Positions 1 to 11,463 are shown, numbered from the stretch's first letter. The stretch: DNA of 64,000 nucleotides from Deinococcus sp. AB2017081 (GCF_034440735.1 NZ_CP140098.1:3453501-3517500), one strand, 5' to 3'. Notes: generated by a model not told the origin, from the sequence alone. A program made the numbers and translations.

Positions 1-1035
1 GACGCCGCCAGCCTGCAGGCCGACACGGCCCTGGGCCGCCTCCACGTCAGTCGCCCGGATGCCGACACGGACGGCAACGGACTGGCCGACCGGCTCCTGA
101 GTTTCGGGGGGCGCAGCGTCAGCGTGTGGGACACGGACCTGGCCCTCGTGGCCGACACCGGAGACGCCATCGAGCGCGACCTGGCGGCGCGGACGCCCGC
201 GACGTTCGGCAGCGAGGGCACCATCAGTTCCTTCGACACCCGCAGCGATGACCGGGGGCCGGAACCGGAAGCCGTCACGACCGGCGTGATCGCGGGCCGC
301 ACGCTGGCCTTCGTGGGCCTGGAACGGGCCGGCGGCATCATGGTCTTCGATGTCAGTGATCCGACCACACCGACCATCGTGGACTACGCCCGCTTCGGAG
401 ACCCGACCGCCGCGCCCGACAGCGGCGATGCCGGCGACCTCCAGCCGGATGCCCTGCTCTTCATTCCGGCGACAGACAGCCCCGGCGGGCAGCCGCTGCT
501 CGTCGTGAGCAGCGAGGTCAGTGGCAGCGTCACCCTCTACACCGTGCAGGACACGGGTCGCCTGGCCCTCACCGGCCGCTACCAGGCTGCGCCCTTCGCC
601 TTCGGGCAGGGCGTGGCCAGCATGAGTGCCTACGACCGAACCGGGAAGCGCCTGCTGGTGGTCAACCGTGTTGCGGCCGGGCTGGACATCCTCGATCTGC
701 GTGACGTGACCCGCCCGGTCAAGACCGGCACCCTGCCGCTGGCATCGTACGGACGGACCCCCACGTGGGCGGCTGTGCGGCCCGACGGCCTGATCGCCGT
801 GGCTGTCGAGACCTTTCCCAAGACCGACCCCGGTCACGTGCTGTTCCTGAACGCCGACGGCACGTTGCGGGCACCGCCCGTGACCGTCGGCGCCCTGCCC
901 CAGATGCTGACCTTCACTCCGGACGGCCGGAAGGTGGTCGTGGTCAACGCCGGGGAGGCCAACAGCGCGGGCACGGTGGATCCGGCCGGGTCGGTCAGCA
1001 TTCTCGACGTCTCGCGCGCCCTGGCCGCGAGGTGA
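1..1035 (+). CDS. choice-of-anchor I family beta-propeller protein, 3' part
   Basis: The frame is open from base 1, so the 5' end lies outside the window; 344 residues are visible, ending in TGA at 1033-1035. The visible part starts with a short DTDGNGLAD-type acidic, possibly calcium-binding stretch and continues with propeller-like repeats (VFDVSDPTTP, LDILDLRDVTRP, VSILDVSRAL). This pattern is typical of choice-of-anchor I or YncE-like surface proteins, often found next to extracellular phosphatases or esterases. No catalytic site can be identified in this part. It is followed by a strong hairpin and a convergent gene. The family call is by pattern recognition; the substrate is unknown. 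Confidence 0.7.
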   Translation, partial: DAASLQADTALGRLHVSRPDADTDGNGLADRLLSFGGRSVSVWDTDLALVADTGDAIERDLAARTPATFGSEGTISSFDTRSDDRGPEPEAVTTGVIAGRTLAFVGLERAGGIMVFDVSDPTTPTIVDYARFGDPTAAPDSGDAGDLQPDALLFIPATDSPGGQPLLVVSSEVSGSVTLYTVQDTGRLALTGRYQAAPFAFGQGVASMSAYDRTGKRLLVVNRVAAGLDILDLRDVTRPVKTGTLPLASYGRTPTWAAVRPDGLIAVAVETFPKTDPGHVLFLNADGTLRAPPVTVGALPQMLTFTPDGRKVVVVNAGEANSAGTVDPAGSVSILDVSRALAAR

Positions 1036-1111
1036 GGTCGCGCGAGCGGCAGTGAACCCCGGAGGTTCAGGGCCACCACACCGTGCCGCACGGTGGGCCC
1101 CACCATGCAGA

Positions 1112-1133
1112 CGCCCGGCCAGGTGGCCGGGCG
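1112..1133. terminator. bidirectional hairpin between convergent genes
   Basis: The arms CGCCCGGCC and GGCCGGGCG form a perfect 9-bp stem around the loop AGGT. It lies between the stop codons of two converging genes (1035 and 1166). There is no U-tract on either side, which is common for terminators in very GC-rich genomes. A second small hairpin (ACCGTG/CACGGT) lies just upstream, near 1080-1094. Confidence 0.5.
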
Positions 1134-1165
1134 CGTTCTCGACGTTCAGGCGAGAGGGGGCAGGA

Positions 1166-2938
1166 TCACTGCACGCCGATGGTGTGGCCGGCGCTCGCGG
1201 CCCGGGTCTTCCACGCCGCGTGCTCGGTGGTCTCCGTGACCAGCGTGGGGGGGTTGATCAGGGTGGTGTTGTTGTAGCAGGTGCTGGAGCAGTCCTTGAA
1301 CCACGTGTTGTTCAGGAAGGTGCTGCCGTCCGTGCGATGCCGCAGCCACGCGATCTTGTTGTCGAAGACGGTGTTGTTGTACCAGTTGCCCCCGGCCTTG
1401 GAGCCGTACATGTCCCACACGTAGATGCCCACGTTCTGCGCCGCGATCTTGCGTCCGTCCGGCAGCAGGCCGCTGGACACGATGCGGTTGTTGTACACCT
1501 TGTGGTCGTGCCCGCCCGAGATCCCGATGCCCTGGTTGCTCGTGCTGATGATCGTGTTGCCGTACACGTCGAAGTACCCGCCGGCCGTGCTGCTGGAGCT
1601 GCCGTCGCCGTCGCCGAGCAGGATGCCTCCACCGGCGTACCCGGTGTCGGTTGCCGTGTTGATCGCATACGCGCCCCAGATCAGGTTGTCGTGGATCTTC
1701 ACGCGGCTGCCGGACGTACCGGTCGACTGGTACATGTTGATGTTCTCTTCCAGGGCGCTCTTGCCGGGCTCGTTGATCACCTGGTTCCACGCGATCTCGG
1801 CGTTCACCAGCCCCCGCACCGTATTGAACTGGACGAACTGGTACCGGCGGAAGGCGTTCTGGTACCCGCCGCTGCCGTTGCTCAGCCGGCCGTCGATATT
1901 GCGGACGCTGTTGCGCAGGATCTTGATGGTCTGGCCGCTGCTGCCCTTGCCGATGAAGTTGCGGACGTAGATGCCGCCGGTGCCCTCGAGGTAGTTGTTG
2001 GTGATGCTCAGGTTCAGCGTGTCCTCGGAGTTGATGAAGCGGCCGGTCGGGCGCCCGCTGATGTTGGGATTGACGCCGTAGCCGCGGGTGTTGCGCACGG
2101 TGAGCTGCATGCGGAAGCCGCTGATCAGGTTGCCCGGCCCCTTGACGTTGGCGTTCTCGATGATCACCGGCTCCGACGTCTTGACAGAGATTGCGGGAAT
2201 GCTGGGGTCGGTGCTGCGGTAGTTGCCGGTGTAGGTGCCGCCCTTCGTGATCACCAGCGGCGCCTTGTAGGTCACGTCGCCAGAGCTGGAGACATTCCCG
2301 GAGGTCGTGCAGCTGAGCACGCGGGCGTTGGCCCAGTCCGCGTGATCGCTGGACGCCCCGTTGCCGCCGTCGGTGACGACCAGGCGCAGTTCCTTCTTGC
2401 CGGCCACGCTGACGCTGACGGATTTGGTGCTGCTCGATCCGGTCATGGTGCCCGAGTCGTAGAGCTTCGTGCCGTCGGCATACACCTGGAACACCACGCT
2501 GCCGGAGGAGCCGACCTCGTCGTCGACACCGATGTCGCTGGCGAAGGTGCTGCACTTGCCGTCCAGCGTGAAGGTCACGCTGGAACTGGCGTGCACACCC
2601 AGCCCGCTGCTGTAGGTCTTACCGTTCAGCGTCAGGGTACGGCCGTCCCCGGCAGCGCTCCCGCCGTTGCTCTTGTTGCGTTCTGCGGGGCCGTAGCCGT
2701 TCGTGGCGCTCGTCCACCCCAGGGCCGAGAGCTTGTTCTCACCGGAGACGAGGGCCAGGGCACCGAACTCACCCAGCCCATCGTCGGTGGCCGTCCAGGG
2801 GAGGAGGGCCGTGTCAGCCTGCGTACCGTTCGCGGCGGATACCGGGGGCGTGCTGGGGGCCTGCGAGCAGGCAGCCAGGGCCAGGGGGATCAGGAGGAGG
2901 GCGGCGGTGCGGAAGCGGACAGGGGGGACGTGGGTCAT
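1166..2938 (-). CDS. NPCBM-domain lipoprotein with right-handed beta-helix
   Basis: The start at 2938 is chosen because it opens a lipoprotein signal (LALAAC, Cys24) and a GAGG sequence lies about 9 nt upstream; the frame extends further 5' but without coding character. Product 590 aa. Residues about 65-215 form an NPCBM/NEW2-type carbohydrate-binding module with GDGRTLTLNGKTY, GVHASSS and IGVDDEV. From about 225 to the end is an Asn/Gly-rich parallel beta-helix region with repeated ITNNYLEG-, VYNNRI- and WYNNTVFDN-like strands, typical of polysaccharide lyases and depolymerases. Likely lipid-anchored outside the cytoplasmic membrane and acting on or binding a polysaccharide. The module is closely similar to one encoded at 34466-35803. 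A CRP-type palindrome lies about 175 bp upstream. Confidence 0.8.
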   Translation of the reverse strand: MTHVPPVRFRTAALLLIPLALAACSQAPSTPPVSAANGTQADTALLPWTATDDGLGEFGALALVSGENKLSALGWTSATNGYGPAERNKSNGGSAAGDGRTLTLNGKTYSSGLGVHASSSVTFTLDGKCSTFASDIGVDDEVGSSGSVVFQVYADGTKLYDSGTMTGSSSTKSVSVSVAGKKELRLVVTDGGNGASSDHADWANARVLSCTTSGNVSSSGDVTYKAPLVITKGGTYTGNYRSTDPSIPAISVKTSEPVIIENANVKGPGNLISGFRMQLTVRNTRGYGVNPNISGRPTGRFINSEDTLNLSITNNYLEGTGGIYVRNFIGKGSSGQTIKILRNSVRNIDGRLSNGSGGYQNAFRRYQFVQFNTVRGLVNAEIAWNQVINEPGKSALEENINMYQSTGTSGSRVKIHDNLIWGAYAINTATDTGYAGGGILLGDGDGSSSSTAGGYFDVYGNTIISTSNQGIGISGGHDHKVYNNRIVSSGLLPDGRKIAAQNVGIYVWDMYGSKAGGNWYNNTVFDNKIAWLRHRTDGSTFLNNTWFKDCSSTCYNNTTLINPPTLVTETTEHAAWKTRAASAGHTIGVQ

Positions 2939-3112
2939 GGAATTCCTCGGCTGGAGTGGACAGGAAGAGCGTCCTCGCACGCTGACGCGCTGCGATGGGA
3001 GACGCTGGGATGGGTGAGGGGGGAACGAAGATGCGCGGGGATGACACCGTGCGGTGACTTGCCTCTGACCGCACCTTAACGAAACGTTATGAAAGTAAAA
3101 TGTAGGACTTAG

Positions 3113-3128
3113 TGTGACGTTTATCACG
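3113..3128. promoter_or_regulatory. candidate CRP/FNR-type operator
   Basis: TGTGACGTTTATCACG matches TGTGA-N6-TCACA at 9 of 10 consensus positions. It lies in an AT-rich stretch upstream of the minus-strand NPCBM lipoprotein. No good -35 hexamer is seen downstream of it on the minus strand, whereas AT-rich -10-like sequence (around 3085-3105) is, which would fit an activator-dependent promoter. Deinococcus has CRP-family regulators such as DdrI (established); binding here is inferred. Confidence 0.4.
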
Positions 3129-3787
3129 TGTGAGCACAGATGAGAATTTTTTAAAACCGGAAACAGGCGTATTTACAAAGGTGAATCGGTTCAATGTGAA
3201 GAATTCCTGTATGGGTTGTCTCATGGTCGGTACTCTCATCATTCGATGTGGATTCTGATGGCTCGATCAGAAAGTACCGTTGTCATCGGCCAAAAGGAGG
3301 AGACGACCGGTCGCCTGTTGTCTATACAGGTTGGGCCGTGTGGTGTGTACCACCAGTTGGTCGGATCGTCCTTGTGTGCCCCGGATCGCTTCCCATGACA
3401 GCCACCAGGCGGTTTGAGCCGTTTCATGTGAGTCCATGACCGCCGGATCTCCCGGGACGCGGCAGCACCCCTCTCCCCTTGCCGGATCGAGCGGCGCCCC
3501 CTGGACTGGCTCCAGTTCTGTCCGGACGGTTGCCGACTCTCATACCCTCGTGGGCCCGGCCGACAGCACCGTCTGCTGTGGTGGTGACCCGGCAGGTTCC
3601 CACGGTGGACAGGCCGCGTCCGAGGTTCACTGCCGCACCGCCCCGGAACCGGATCTCGCCGAGGGGAAAGACCACGAGGCCCAGGAGCGCTGTGTCACAG
3701 CGGTGTTCAGTTCAACTCCGGGGCTGAACGGATGCCCCAGGGCTCCACTTCCAACCGCTGCCTTATCAGGGACTCGCTCCGCTTGTT

Positions 3788-3821
3788 TCAGAGGGAATAT
3801 GGGTACCCTCATTCCCTCTGA
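3788..3821. repeat. interrupted perfect palindrome
   Basis: The 11-bp arms TCAGAGGGAAT and ATTCCCTCTGA are perfect and flank a 12-nt centre that contains the 8-bp palindrome GGGTACCC. It lies in a gene-free region, so it is not the tail of a recognisable gene. It could be a hairpin, an operator or a small mobile-repeat remnant. Confidence 0.6.
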
Positions 3822-4153
3822 ACTCTGCTGTCAGTCGACCGTCGGCCGGTGGGAATATCCTCAGCACCAGTGTGTCCAGCGCAGACAGGGCAGGGCCACG
3901 TGCCTCCCATGTGGCACCGCACGTCGACCAGATGAACGAGCAGACCGGACGAGGTTCGTTTCCTCGCCTCCTGCTCCACCACCCAGCAGGGCGTGTCACC
4001 GCTCCCCGCTCGTCATGTGCGTGCGGAGCCGCGCTTGCCGGCATCATCTGCAGGCCGTCTCCTCCGTCGACATGCAGTTCGCATGAACCGGTTGACCGCC
4101 GCCACCGCGCTGCTGGAGACTTCGCAGCGACACGAACGCCTCTGACCGGCAGC

Positions 4154-4183
4154 GACAGGCCCCCGCGCTGGGCGGGGGCTGTC
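4154..4183 (-). terminator. hairpin after tRNA-Trp
   Basis: The arms GACAG/CTGTC and CCCCCGC/GCGGGGG form a 12-bp stem with one bulged base, starting 2 nt after the encoded CCA of tRNA-Trp. No U-tract follows. It is probably the terminator and 3' processing end of the tRNA transcript. Confidence 0.55.
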
Positions 4184-4185
4184 CG

Positions 4186-4261
4186 TGGCGGGCCCTGCAG
4201 GACTTGAACCTACGACCCTCGGTTTTGGAGACCGATGCTCTACCAACTGAGCTAAGGACCC
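4186..4261 (-). tRNA. trnW: tRNA-Trp (anticodon CCA)
   Basis: A full cloverleaf is visible on the minus strand: acceptor GGGTCCT pairing with AGGGCCC (one G-U), T8 A9, a D arm starting GCTC, anticodon loop CTCCAAA with anticodon CCA, T loop TTCAAGT, discriminator G and an encoded CCA end. Length is 76 nt including CCA. A hairpin follows closely, and a possible promoter lies about 35-65 bp upstream. Confidence 0.96.
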
Positions 4262-4298
4262 TGGATGCGTGGACGCGTGGCCGCGCCTGAGCCCGTGC

Positions 4299-4328
4299 AG
4301 AGTAGCAGACACCCGGGCGCGCGTGCAA
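4299..4328 (-). promoter_or_regulatory. possible promoter of tRNA-Trp
   Basis: On the minus strand, TTGCAC (4323-4328) and TACTCT (4299-4304) are separated by 18 bp, and the predicted start is about 30 nt before the tRNA. The match to consensus is moderate, and the -35 overlaps the hairpin at 4319-4335. Confidence 0.35.
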
Positions 4329-4335
4329 CACGCGC
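4319..4335 (-). terminator. hairpin after small membrane protein gene
   Basis: GCGCGTG and CACGCGC form a perfect 7-bp stem with a CAA loop, 8 bp beyond the stop codon of the minus-strand gene at 4344-4565. No U-tract. Its position fits a terminator, but it overlaps the possible tRNA promoter. Confidence 0.35.
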
Positions 4336-4343
4336 CATCTGGC

Positions 4344-4565
4344 TCAGATGACGCCGCCGCCGAGCATCAGCCGCAGGGCCGCAAGGACGGCCACGACGGC
4401 GCTCAGGGTGGTCGCCGTGCGGTCTCTGCTGAGGGCACCGAAGATCAGCCCCAGCAGGGCCGGCGGCAGGACGAAGATCCAGTTCAGCCAGCCGAACAGC
4501 GGCAGCAGGCCCAGGAGCAGGCCCAGCGCGGCGAGGATGCCAAAGATCAGGGAGAGGGCTCTCAT
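4344..4565 (-). CDS. small three-helix membrane protein
   Basis: The 73-residue product is almost entirely hydrophobic: helices at about 3-24, 27-46 and 52-70, separated by a short polar stretch (SRDRTAT) that probably faces the cytoplasm. The ATG has only a weak Shine-Dalgarno-like CGGGG. It resembles the DUF4190-like or small GlsB-like membrane proteins seen as conserved hypotheticals in many bacteria; the function is unknown. It lies 42 bp downstream of the radical-SAM gene on the same strand and could be co-transcribed with it. Confidence 0.65.
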   Translation of the reverse strand: MRALSLIFGILAALGLLLGLLPLFGWLNWIFVLPPALLGLIFGALSRDRTATTLSAVVAVLAALRLMLGGGVI

Positions 4566-4607
4566 ACCCCGGATTACGCGCCCAGGATGCCTGGAGTTGC
4601 CCTGACC

Positions 4608-6131
<1,524 letters not shown>

Positions 6132-6370
6132 GCACCTCCACAGCGGAGCGCAGTCCTGGCCCCGGTCAAGCACAGCAGCATAGCAGACCGGAGGCGGGTG
6201 AGTGTCACGCCGCGCACGCTGCAGCACAGGACATCCACCTCCCGCCACGCTGATGCGGCCGCCACGCCTTCATGAGGCACTGCCGATACGGATTCGCACG
6301 CTGCCACGTAGCTGCTCCCCATCACTCCACAAGAAAATTTAAAATCGTGAGTGAAAATGAAGGAGACTTT

Positions 6371-8863
6371 ATGAAGACAGGTATACCGATAAGTCTTGTG
6401 GTCTTCACGACTGCATTCCTCAGCGCATGTGGCGGCGACACCACATCACCACCTGACCCCAAACCTATTCCCGTACAGATTTCCGGCACACAGATCACCG
6501 GCAAGGTCGGCGGGGAGGCTCTGATTCCGGGAACTGTTCTGCTGGCAACCACCTCCGACCTCAGTGTGACCAACAAAGGCACGCTCAACGCCGCCGGCGC
6601 ACTGTCTCTTGACCTGAAGGCCACGCCAGAAGCAGAAACGTTATCGACCCTTCTGCCCACTGGTGCGTCTGGATGTACCTACGCGGGCACTGGAGATCAC
6701 ACCCTCCAGATCAGTGCCTGGAGCAGGCTGGCCGTCGTCAGCAGCAAGGGCGACTTCTTAGGAACCGTGCAGGAACGTCGCAACGATCAGACCTTCTCTG
6801 TGCCCCATCACATCCTGCGGATCTACAGCAGCGGGACGTCCACGTTCAAGGGCACCGTCTCCTGTTCCGGAAGCCCGCAGCTGTCGCTCAACGTGTCGTT
6901 GCGGGCAGGCTGGAACGCCGTAGAATACGTCGATTCCGAGCCGATCGCAGCGCTTCAGGATCTCCCGGCAGCGGCCACAGCCGAACTGATCGGCACGGCC
7001 CAGGCACCACAGGTGTCGGCATATCTCGATGCCAACGGAGGCCAGCTCAACTTCACCACCGACACCCTGAGCGTGCGCGCCACTTTCTTTCAGGACGGCG
7101 GATTCAGCGGCACCGTTCACCTCAGCACCGACAACGACCTGCTGACCGTCGGGCCATCGACCCTCACACTGCCGGCGCTCTCTGCCCAGAAGGTGAGCCG
7201 TGCATCGCAGGGCATCCAGGCCATGGGACTGGGGCAACAGCGGGTGGACGCCACGCTCACCTTCAAACTGATCGGGAACGCCTCCGGTACGGTCAATCTG
7301 CTCGTGAAAGACGACCAGGGCCGGGAACTCGACCGGGTACCGCTGTACGTGATCTCCTCGCTTCCCGCGTTCTCGATGTACCTGTACACCTCCCCAGTCA
7401 CCGTGTTACCGGGCGCCAGCCTTCCTCTGAGCATCAACGTGTCCGGCATGAACGGCTTCAGCGGCAAGGTCGACATCACCGCGCAGAATCCGCCCACCGG
7501 CCTGAGCGTGACCCCCGCCAGCGTGAGCGTGAGCCAGGGCTCTGCCAACGGGCAGGTCACGCTGAATGCCGCCGCGTCCCTGGCTCCCGGCACCTACACC
7601 GTGACCCTGCTCGGCACGTCCGGCTCGGTTCGTTCTACTACCCCTATTGCGGTGACGGTGCCTGCTCCAACCGTTGCCCTGACCACGGACAGCGCCACGG
7701 TCTACGGTGGCGAGCAGACCACGCTGCCCATCACAGTGACGGGCCTGAACAACTTCGCGGGGAGCGTGACCCTTGCAGTGAGCGGTCTGCCTGCCGGCGT
7801 CACATCGAGCAGCAAGTCCGTCACACTGACCAAAAACGGAGTCGTCAGCACCACGCTCACCCTGACCGGCGGCACGGCCCTGCTCTCAGGAACATCCGAG
7901 GTCACCCTGACTGCCACCGGCCAAGCCATCACGGCCACCCGGCCATTCACACTGGCCACGCGGCCCAAGCGGACATTGCTCGGCAAGTACCGCGTCGTGG
8001 GCGTGGGCACTGCGCTTGACGGCGGATTCTGGTACGTCCGGCAGGTCGAGGGTAGTGCCATCTACCCTGTCCTGACCCGTTTCGACGGTACAAAGGCCAC
8101 CGATGCCGCTACCCTCAAGAACAACAACGGATACATCTATGTGGACGTCCTGCCCATCCCTGGTGGGGGCGTGTGGCTCCCTGGCCTGGGCGGCGGCCCA
8201 CTGTTCAAATATTCGAGCAGCGCCCTGAGGTACTGGGACGCCGCATTCGGCTGGGACAGTCCGCCCGCCGTGGATGCCCAGGGGCGACTGTGGGCTGTGG
8301 TGTTCAAGGACAACATGCACAAGGTCGCCCGCTTTGATGAAACGAGCAGCACCTTCGATGCTGTGACTGATCTCAGCTGGTCATCCTTCTCCAAGCTCCT
8401 CGGCAGCAGTCGGGACGGAAGTGTCATGGCCGCCTACGACAGCGACCAAAGCGAAGTGGTAACGGTAAATACGTCCACGCTGGCTGTCAAGAGAACCAGT
8501 GCAACAGGATTCTCGTCGATCAGCAAGATCACGGTCGATGACTCCGGCACCCCGTGGATCTACGGTGTGCTCCCGAGTTCCGAACGTGCAGTTGGGAAGG
8601 TCGGATCGGACGGCACAGTCGCCATCACTAAACTCCCCGCTTCCTTTGACCACGGCACCCAGGTATTCGCTTTCGACGCCAGCGGCGTCCTGTGGATAGC
8701 TGGCGGAGGCTTCGCGGGCACCCTGACACCCTCGACCGGTGCCGTGCGGAGCCTGACCGTCGCCCAGGATGCCTCCCCGTCCTATGCGCTGAACCCCTCA
8801 GGCGGCCTGTGGCAGGTCTGGACGGACGGCACTGGCAATACCTATACCAGTCTGTACAAGTAA
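6371..8863 (+). CDS. lipoprotein with Ig-like repeats and C-terminal beta-propeller
   Basis: 830 aa. The start at 6371 has a strong AAGGAGA 6 nt upstream and opens a lipoprotein signal (FLSAC, Cys20). After about residue 30 comes a beta-rich N-terminal domain. Repeated Ig-like segments follow at about 360-540, with paired motifs such as NVSGMNGFSGKVDITA and TVTGLNNFAGSVTLAV, as in COG1470-type repeats. The last 290 residues look like a propeller with 'G-W-RLWAV' type strands (DAQGRLWAVV, DDSGTPWIYG, DASGVLWIAG). Base composition is lower in GC than neighbouring genes, with several AT-ending codons, hinting at recent acquisition. An exposed adhesion or sensor role is possible; no enzyme motif is seen. 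An AT-rich promoter region (TAAAAT at 6340-6345) precedes it. Confidence 0.75.
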   Translation: MKTGIPISLVVFTTAFLSACGGDTTSPPDPKPIPVQISGTQITGKVGGEALIPGTVLLATTSDLSVTNKGTLNAAGALSLDLKATPEAETLSTLLPTGASGCTYAGTGDHTLQISAWSRLAVVSSKGDFLGTVQERRNDQTFSVPHHILRIYSSGTSTFKGTVSCSGSPQLSLNVSLRAGWNAVEYVDSEPIAALQDLPAAATAELIGTAQAPQVSAYLDANGGQLNFTTDTLSVRATFFQDGGFSGTVHLSTDNDLLTVGPSTLTLPALSAQKVSRASQGIQAMGLGQQRVDATLTFKLIGNASGTVNLLVKDDQGRELDRVPLYVISSLPAFSMYLYTSPVTVLPGASLPLSINVSGMNGFSGKVDITAQNPPTGLSVTPASVSVSQGSANGQVTLNAAASLAPGTYTVTLLGTSGSVRSTTPIAVTVPAPTVALTTDSATVYGGEQTTLPITVTGLNNFAGSVTLAVSGLPAGVTSSSKSVTLTKNGVVSTTLTLTGGTALLSGTSEVTLTATGQAITATRPFTLATRPKRTLLGKYRVVGVGTALDGGFWYVRQVEGSAIYPVLTRFDGTKATDAATLKNNNGYIYVDVLPIPGGGVWLPGLGGGPLFKYSSSALRYWDAAFGWDSPPAVDAQGRLWAVVFKDNMHKVARFDETSSTFDAVTDLSWSSFSKLLGSSRDGSVMAAYDSDQSEVVTVNTSTLAVKRTSATGFSSISKITVDDSGTPWIYGVLPSSERAVGKVGSDGTVAITKLPASFDHGTQVFAFDASGVLWIAGGGFAGTLTPSTGAVRSLTVAQDASPSYALNPSGGLWQVWTDGTGNTYTSLYK

Positions 8864-8877
8864 ACGAACACCCGCAC

Positions 8878-8910
8878 AGAGGCCGACTGGATATCCTCCA
8901 GTCGGCCTCT
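8878..8910 (+). terminator. strong terminator of the Ig/propeller lipoprotein gene
   Basis: AGAGGCCGACTGGA and TCCAGTCGGCCTCT form a perfect 14-bp stem with a 5-nt loop, 15 bp after the stop codon. Only a weak T-rich tail follows (TTGATGTTCT). Confidence 0.8.
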
Positions 8911-8962
8911 TGATGTTCTGGACGTCCTGCCTACGGCCACACGCGCCTACGGCGGCCCAACG

Positions 8963-8984
8963 AAAAAACCCCCGTCACCGGGGG
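8963..8984 (-). terminator. rho-independent terminator of the ribosomal protein operon
   Basis: On the minus strand CCCCCG-GTGA-CGGGGG, a 6-bp stem closed by a GNRA-type tetraloop, is followed by TTTTTT. It lies about 20 bp after the S14 stop codon and defines the 3' end of the operon. Confidence 0.92.
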
Positions 8985-9003
8985 CTCCTTCTGAATGCTG
9001 TGC

Positions 9004-9189
9004 TTACCAGCTGGCTTTCTTCACGCCGGGCAGTTCGCCCTTGTGCGCCATCTCGCGGATGCAGATGCGGCACATGCCGAAGAAGCGGTAGTAGCCACGG
9101 GCGCGGCCACAGCGGCTGCAGCGGTTGTAGTTCTGCACGGCGAACTTGTGTCCGCGTGCGGCTTTCACGACTTTGGAAGTATTCGCCAT
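9004..9189 (-). CDS. rpsN: 30S ribosomal protein S14, zinc-binding type
   Basis: 61 aa, the short C+ form of S14 (also named rpsZ). The four zinc ligands are Cys24, Cys27, Cys40 and Cys43 (CSRC and CRIC). It sits in the head of the small subunit next to S3 and S10. The gene starts 10 bp after the rplE stop and is the last gene of the cluster; a strong terminator follows, so S8, L6 and the remaining spc genes must be elsewhere. Confidence 0.98.
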   Translation of the reverse strand: MANTSKVVKAARGHKFAVQNYNRCSRCGRARGYYRFFGMCRICIREMAHKGELPGVKKASW

Positions 9190-9199
9190 AAGTTCCTCG

Positions 9200-9742
<543 letters not shown>

Positions 9743-9790
9743 GATGGGTTCCTTCGAGCGGTCTCCCAGTTTTTCAGAGAGCGCCGCTCA

Positions 9791-9810
9791 GGCCGACGGT
9801 GAGGTCGGCC
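9791..9810 (-). other. intercistronic hairpin in the rplX-rplE gap
   Basis: GGCCGAC and GTCGGCC form a perfect 7-bp stem around GGTGAG in the only long gap of an otherwise overlapping ribosomal operon. There is no U-tract, so termination is unlikely; it may be an RNA-processing or protein-binding site. Confidence 0.45.
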
Positions 9811-9818
9811 CGGAGGGG

Positions 9819-10566
<748 letters not shown>

Positions 10567-10570
<4 letters not shown>

Positions 10571-10851
10571 GCCTGACCCCCTTCGGTGTCCACGGCGGTG
10601 GTCTCGATACCACGGGGACGGTCGATCAGCTTGGTGACCTTCCAGGTCTTGGTCTTGCTGATCGGGCGTACCGCGATGATCTCCACGCGGTCACCCACAC
10701 GGAACTCGTTCTTCTCGTCGTGGGCCGCATACTTGTGGCTGCGGGTCACGACCTTGCCGTACAGCGGGTGAGCGAACTTGCGCTCGACCTTCACGCTGAC
10801 GGTCTTGTCGGCCTTGTCGCTGACGACGACGCCGGTAAAGGTCTTCTTCAT
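10567..10851 (-). CDS. rpsQ: 30S ribosomal protein S17
   Basis: 94 aa beginning [20 protein letters not shown] with the OB-fold core typical of S17 and the [18 protein letters not shown] stretch. It binds 16S rRNA helix 11. It overlaps rpmC by 4 bases upstream and rplN by 4 bases downstream. Confidence 0.98.
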
Positions 10852-11037
10852 GCCTGCTCTCCCTGCGTGCTCAGCTCGGTGCGGATGGTGTTGAGCTGGG
10901 CGACTTCACGGCGGAGCTGCGTCACGCGGTGAGGCTGGGCCAGGTTGCCGGCGGCGGCCTGGAAGCGCAGCTCCATGAGTTCTTTCTTGCGGGCGTCGAT
11001 TTCGCGGGCGAAGTCTTCCGCCTTCAGCTGACGCATC

Positions 11038-11051
<14 letters not shown>
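10848..11051 (-). CDS. rpmC: 50S ribosomal protein L29
   Basis: 67 aa from the ATG at 11051 ([14 protein letters not shown]), which matches the family start; an in-frame start at 11063 would add four residues. Contains the [19 protein letters not shown] core at the polypeptide exit tunnel. It overlaps rplP by 14 bases, the largest overlap in the operon. Confidence 0.97.

Positions 11052-11462
<411 letters not shown>

Positions 11463-11463
<1 letters not shown>

Larger units (their letters stand above)
2939..4185. other. 1.25-kb gene-free block with AT-rich segment
   Basis: No reading frame here has a recognisable protein, a convincing ribosome site and normal codon bias. The first part (about 3070-3440) is visibly AT-richer than the rest of the window. 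It contains a CRP-type palindrome (3113-3128), an isolated AAAAGGAGG (about 3293-3301) without a suitably spaced ATG, and short palindromes (CGACCGGTCG near 3305). The second part has an interrupted palindrome at 3788-3821. The promoter of the minus-strand lipoprotein gene should lie in 2939-3120. The rest could hold an RNA gene or remnants; nothing firmer can be said. Confidence 0.6.

Noticed and set aside
3436..4086. 216-codon plus-strand frame in the gene-free block
   Set aside because: No domain, unusual Cys/His/Arg composition, no ribosome site, and the GC pattern by codon position is not that of a gene.
4013..4331. Overlapping minus-strand frames with LAQLVEHRSPKPRVVGSSPA and SVGRASVSKTEGRRFKSC
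   Set aside because: These are translations of the tRNA-Trp gene, a well-known annotation artefact.
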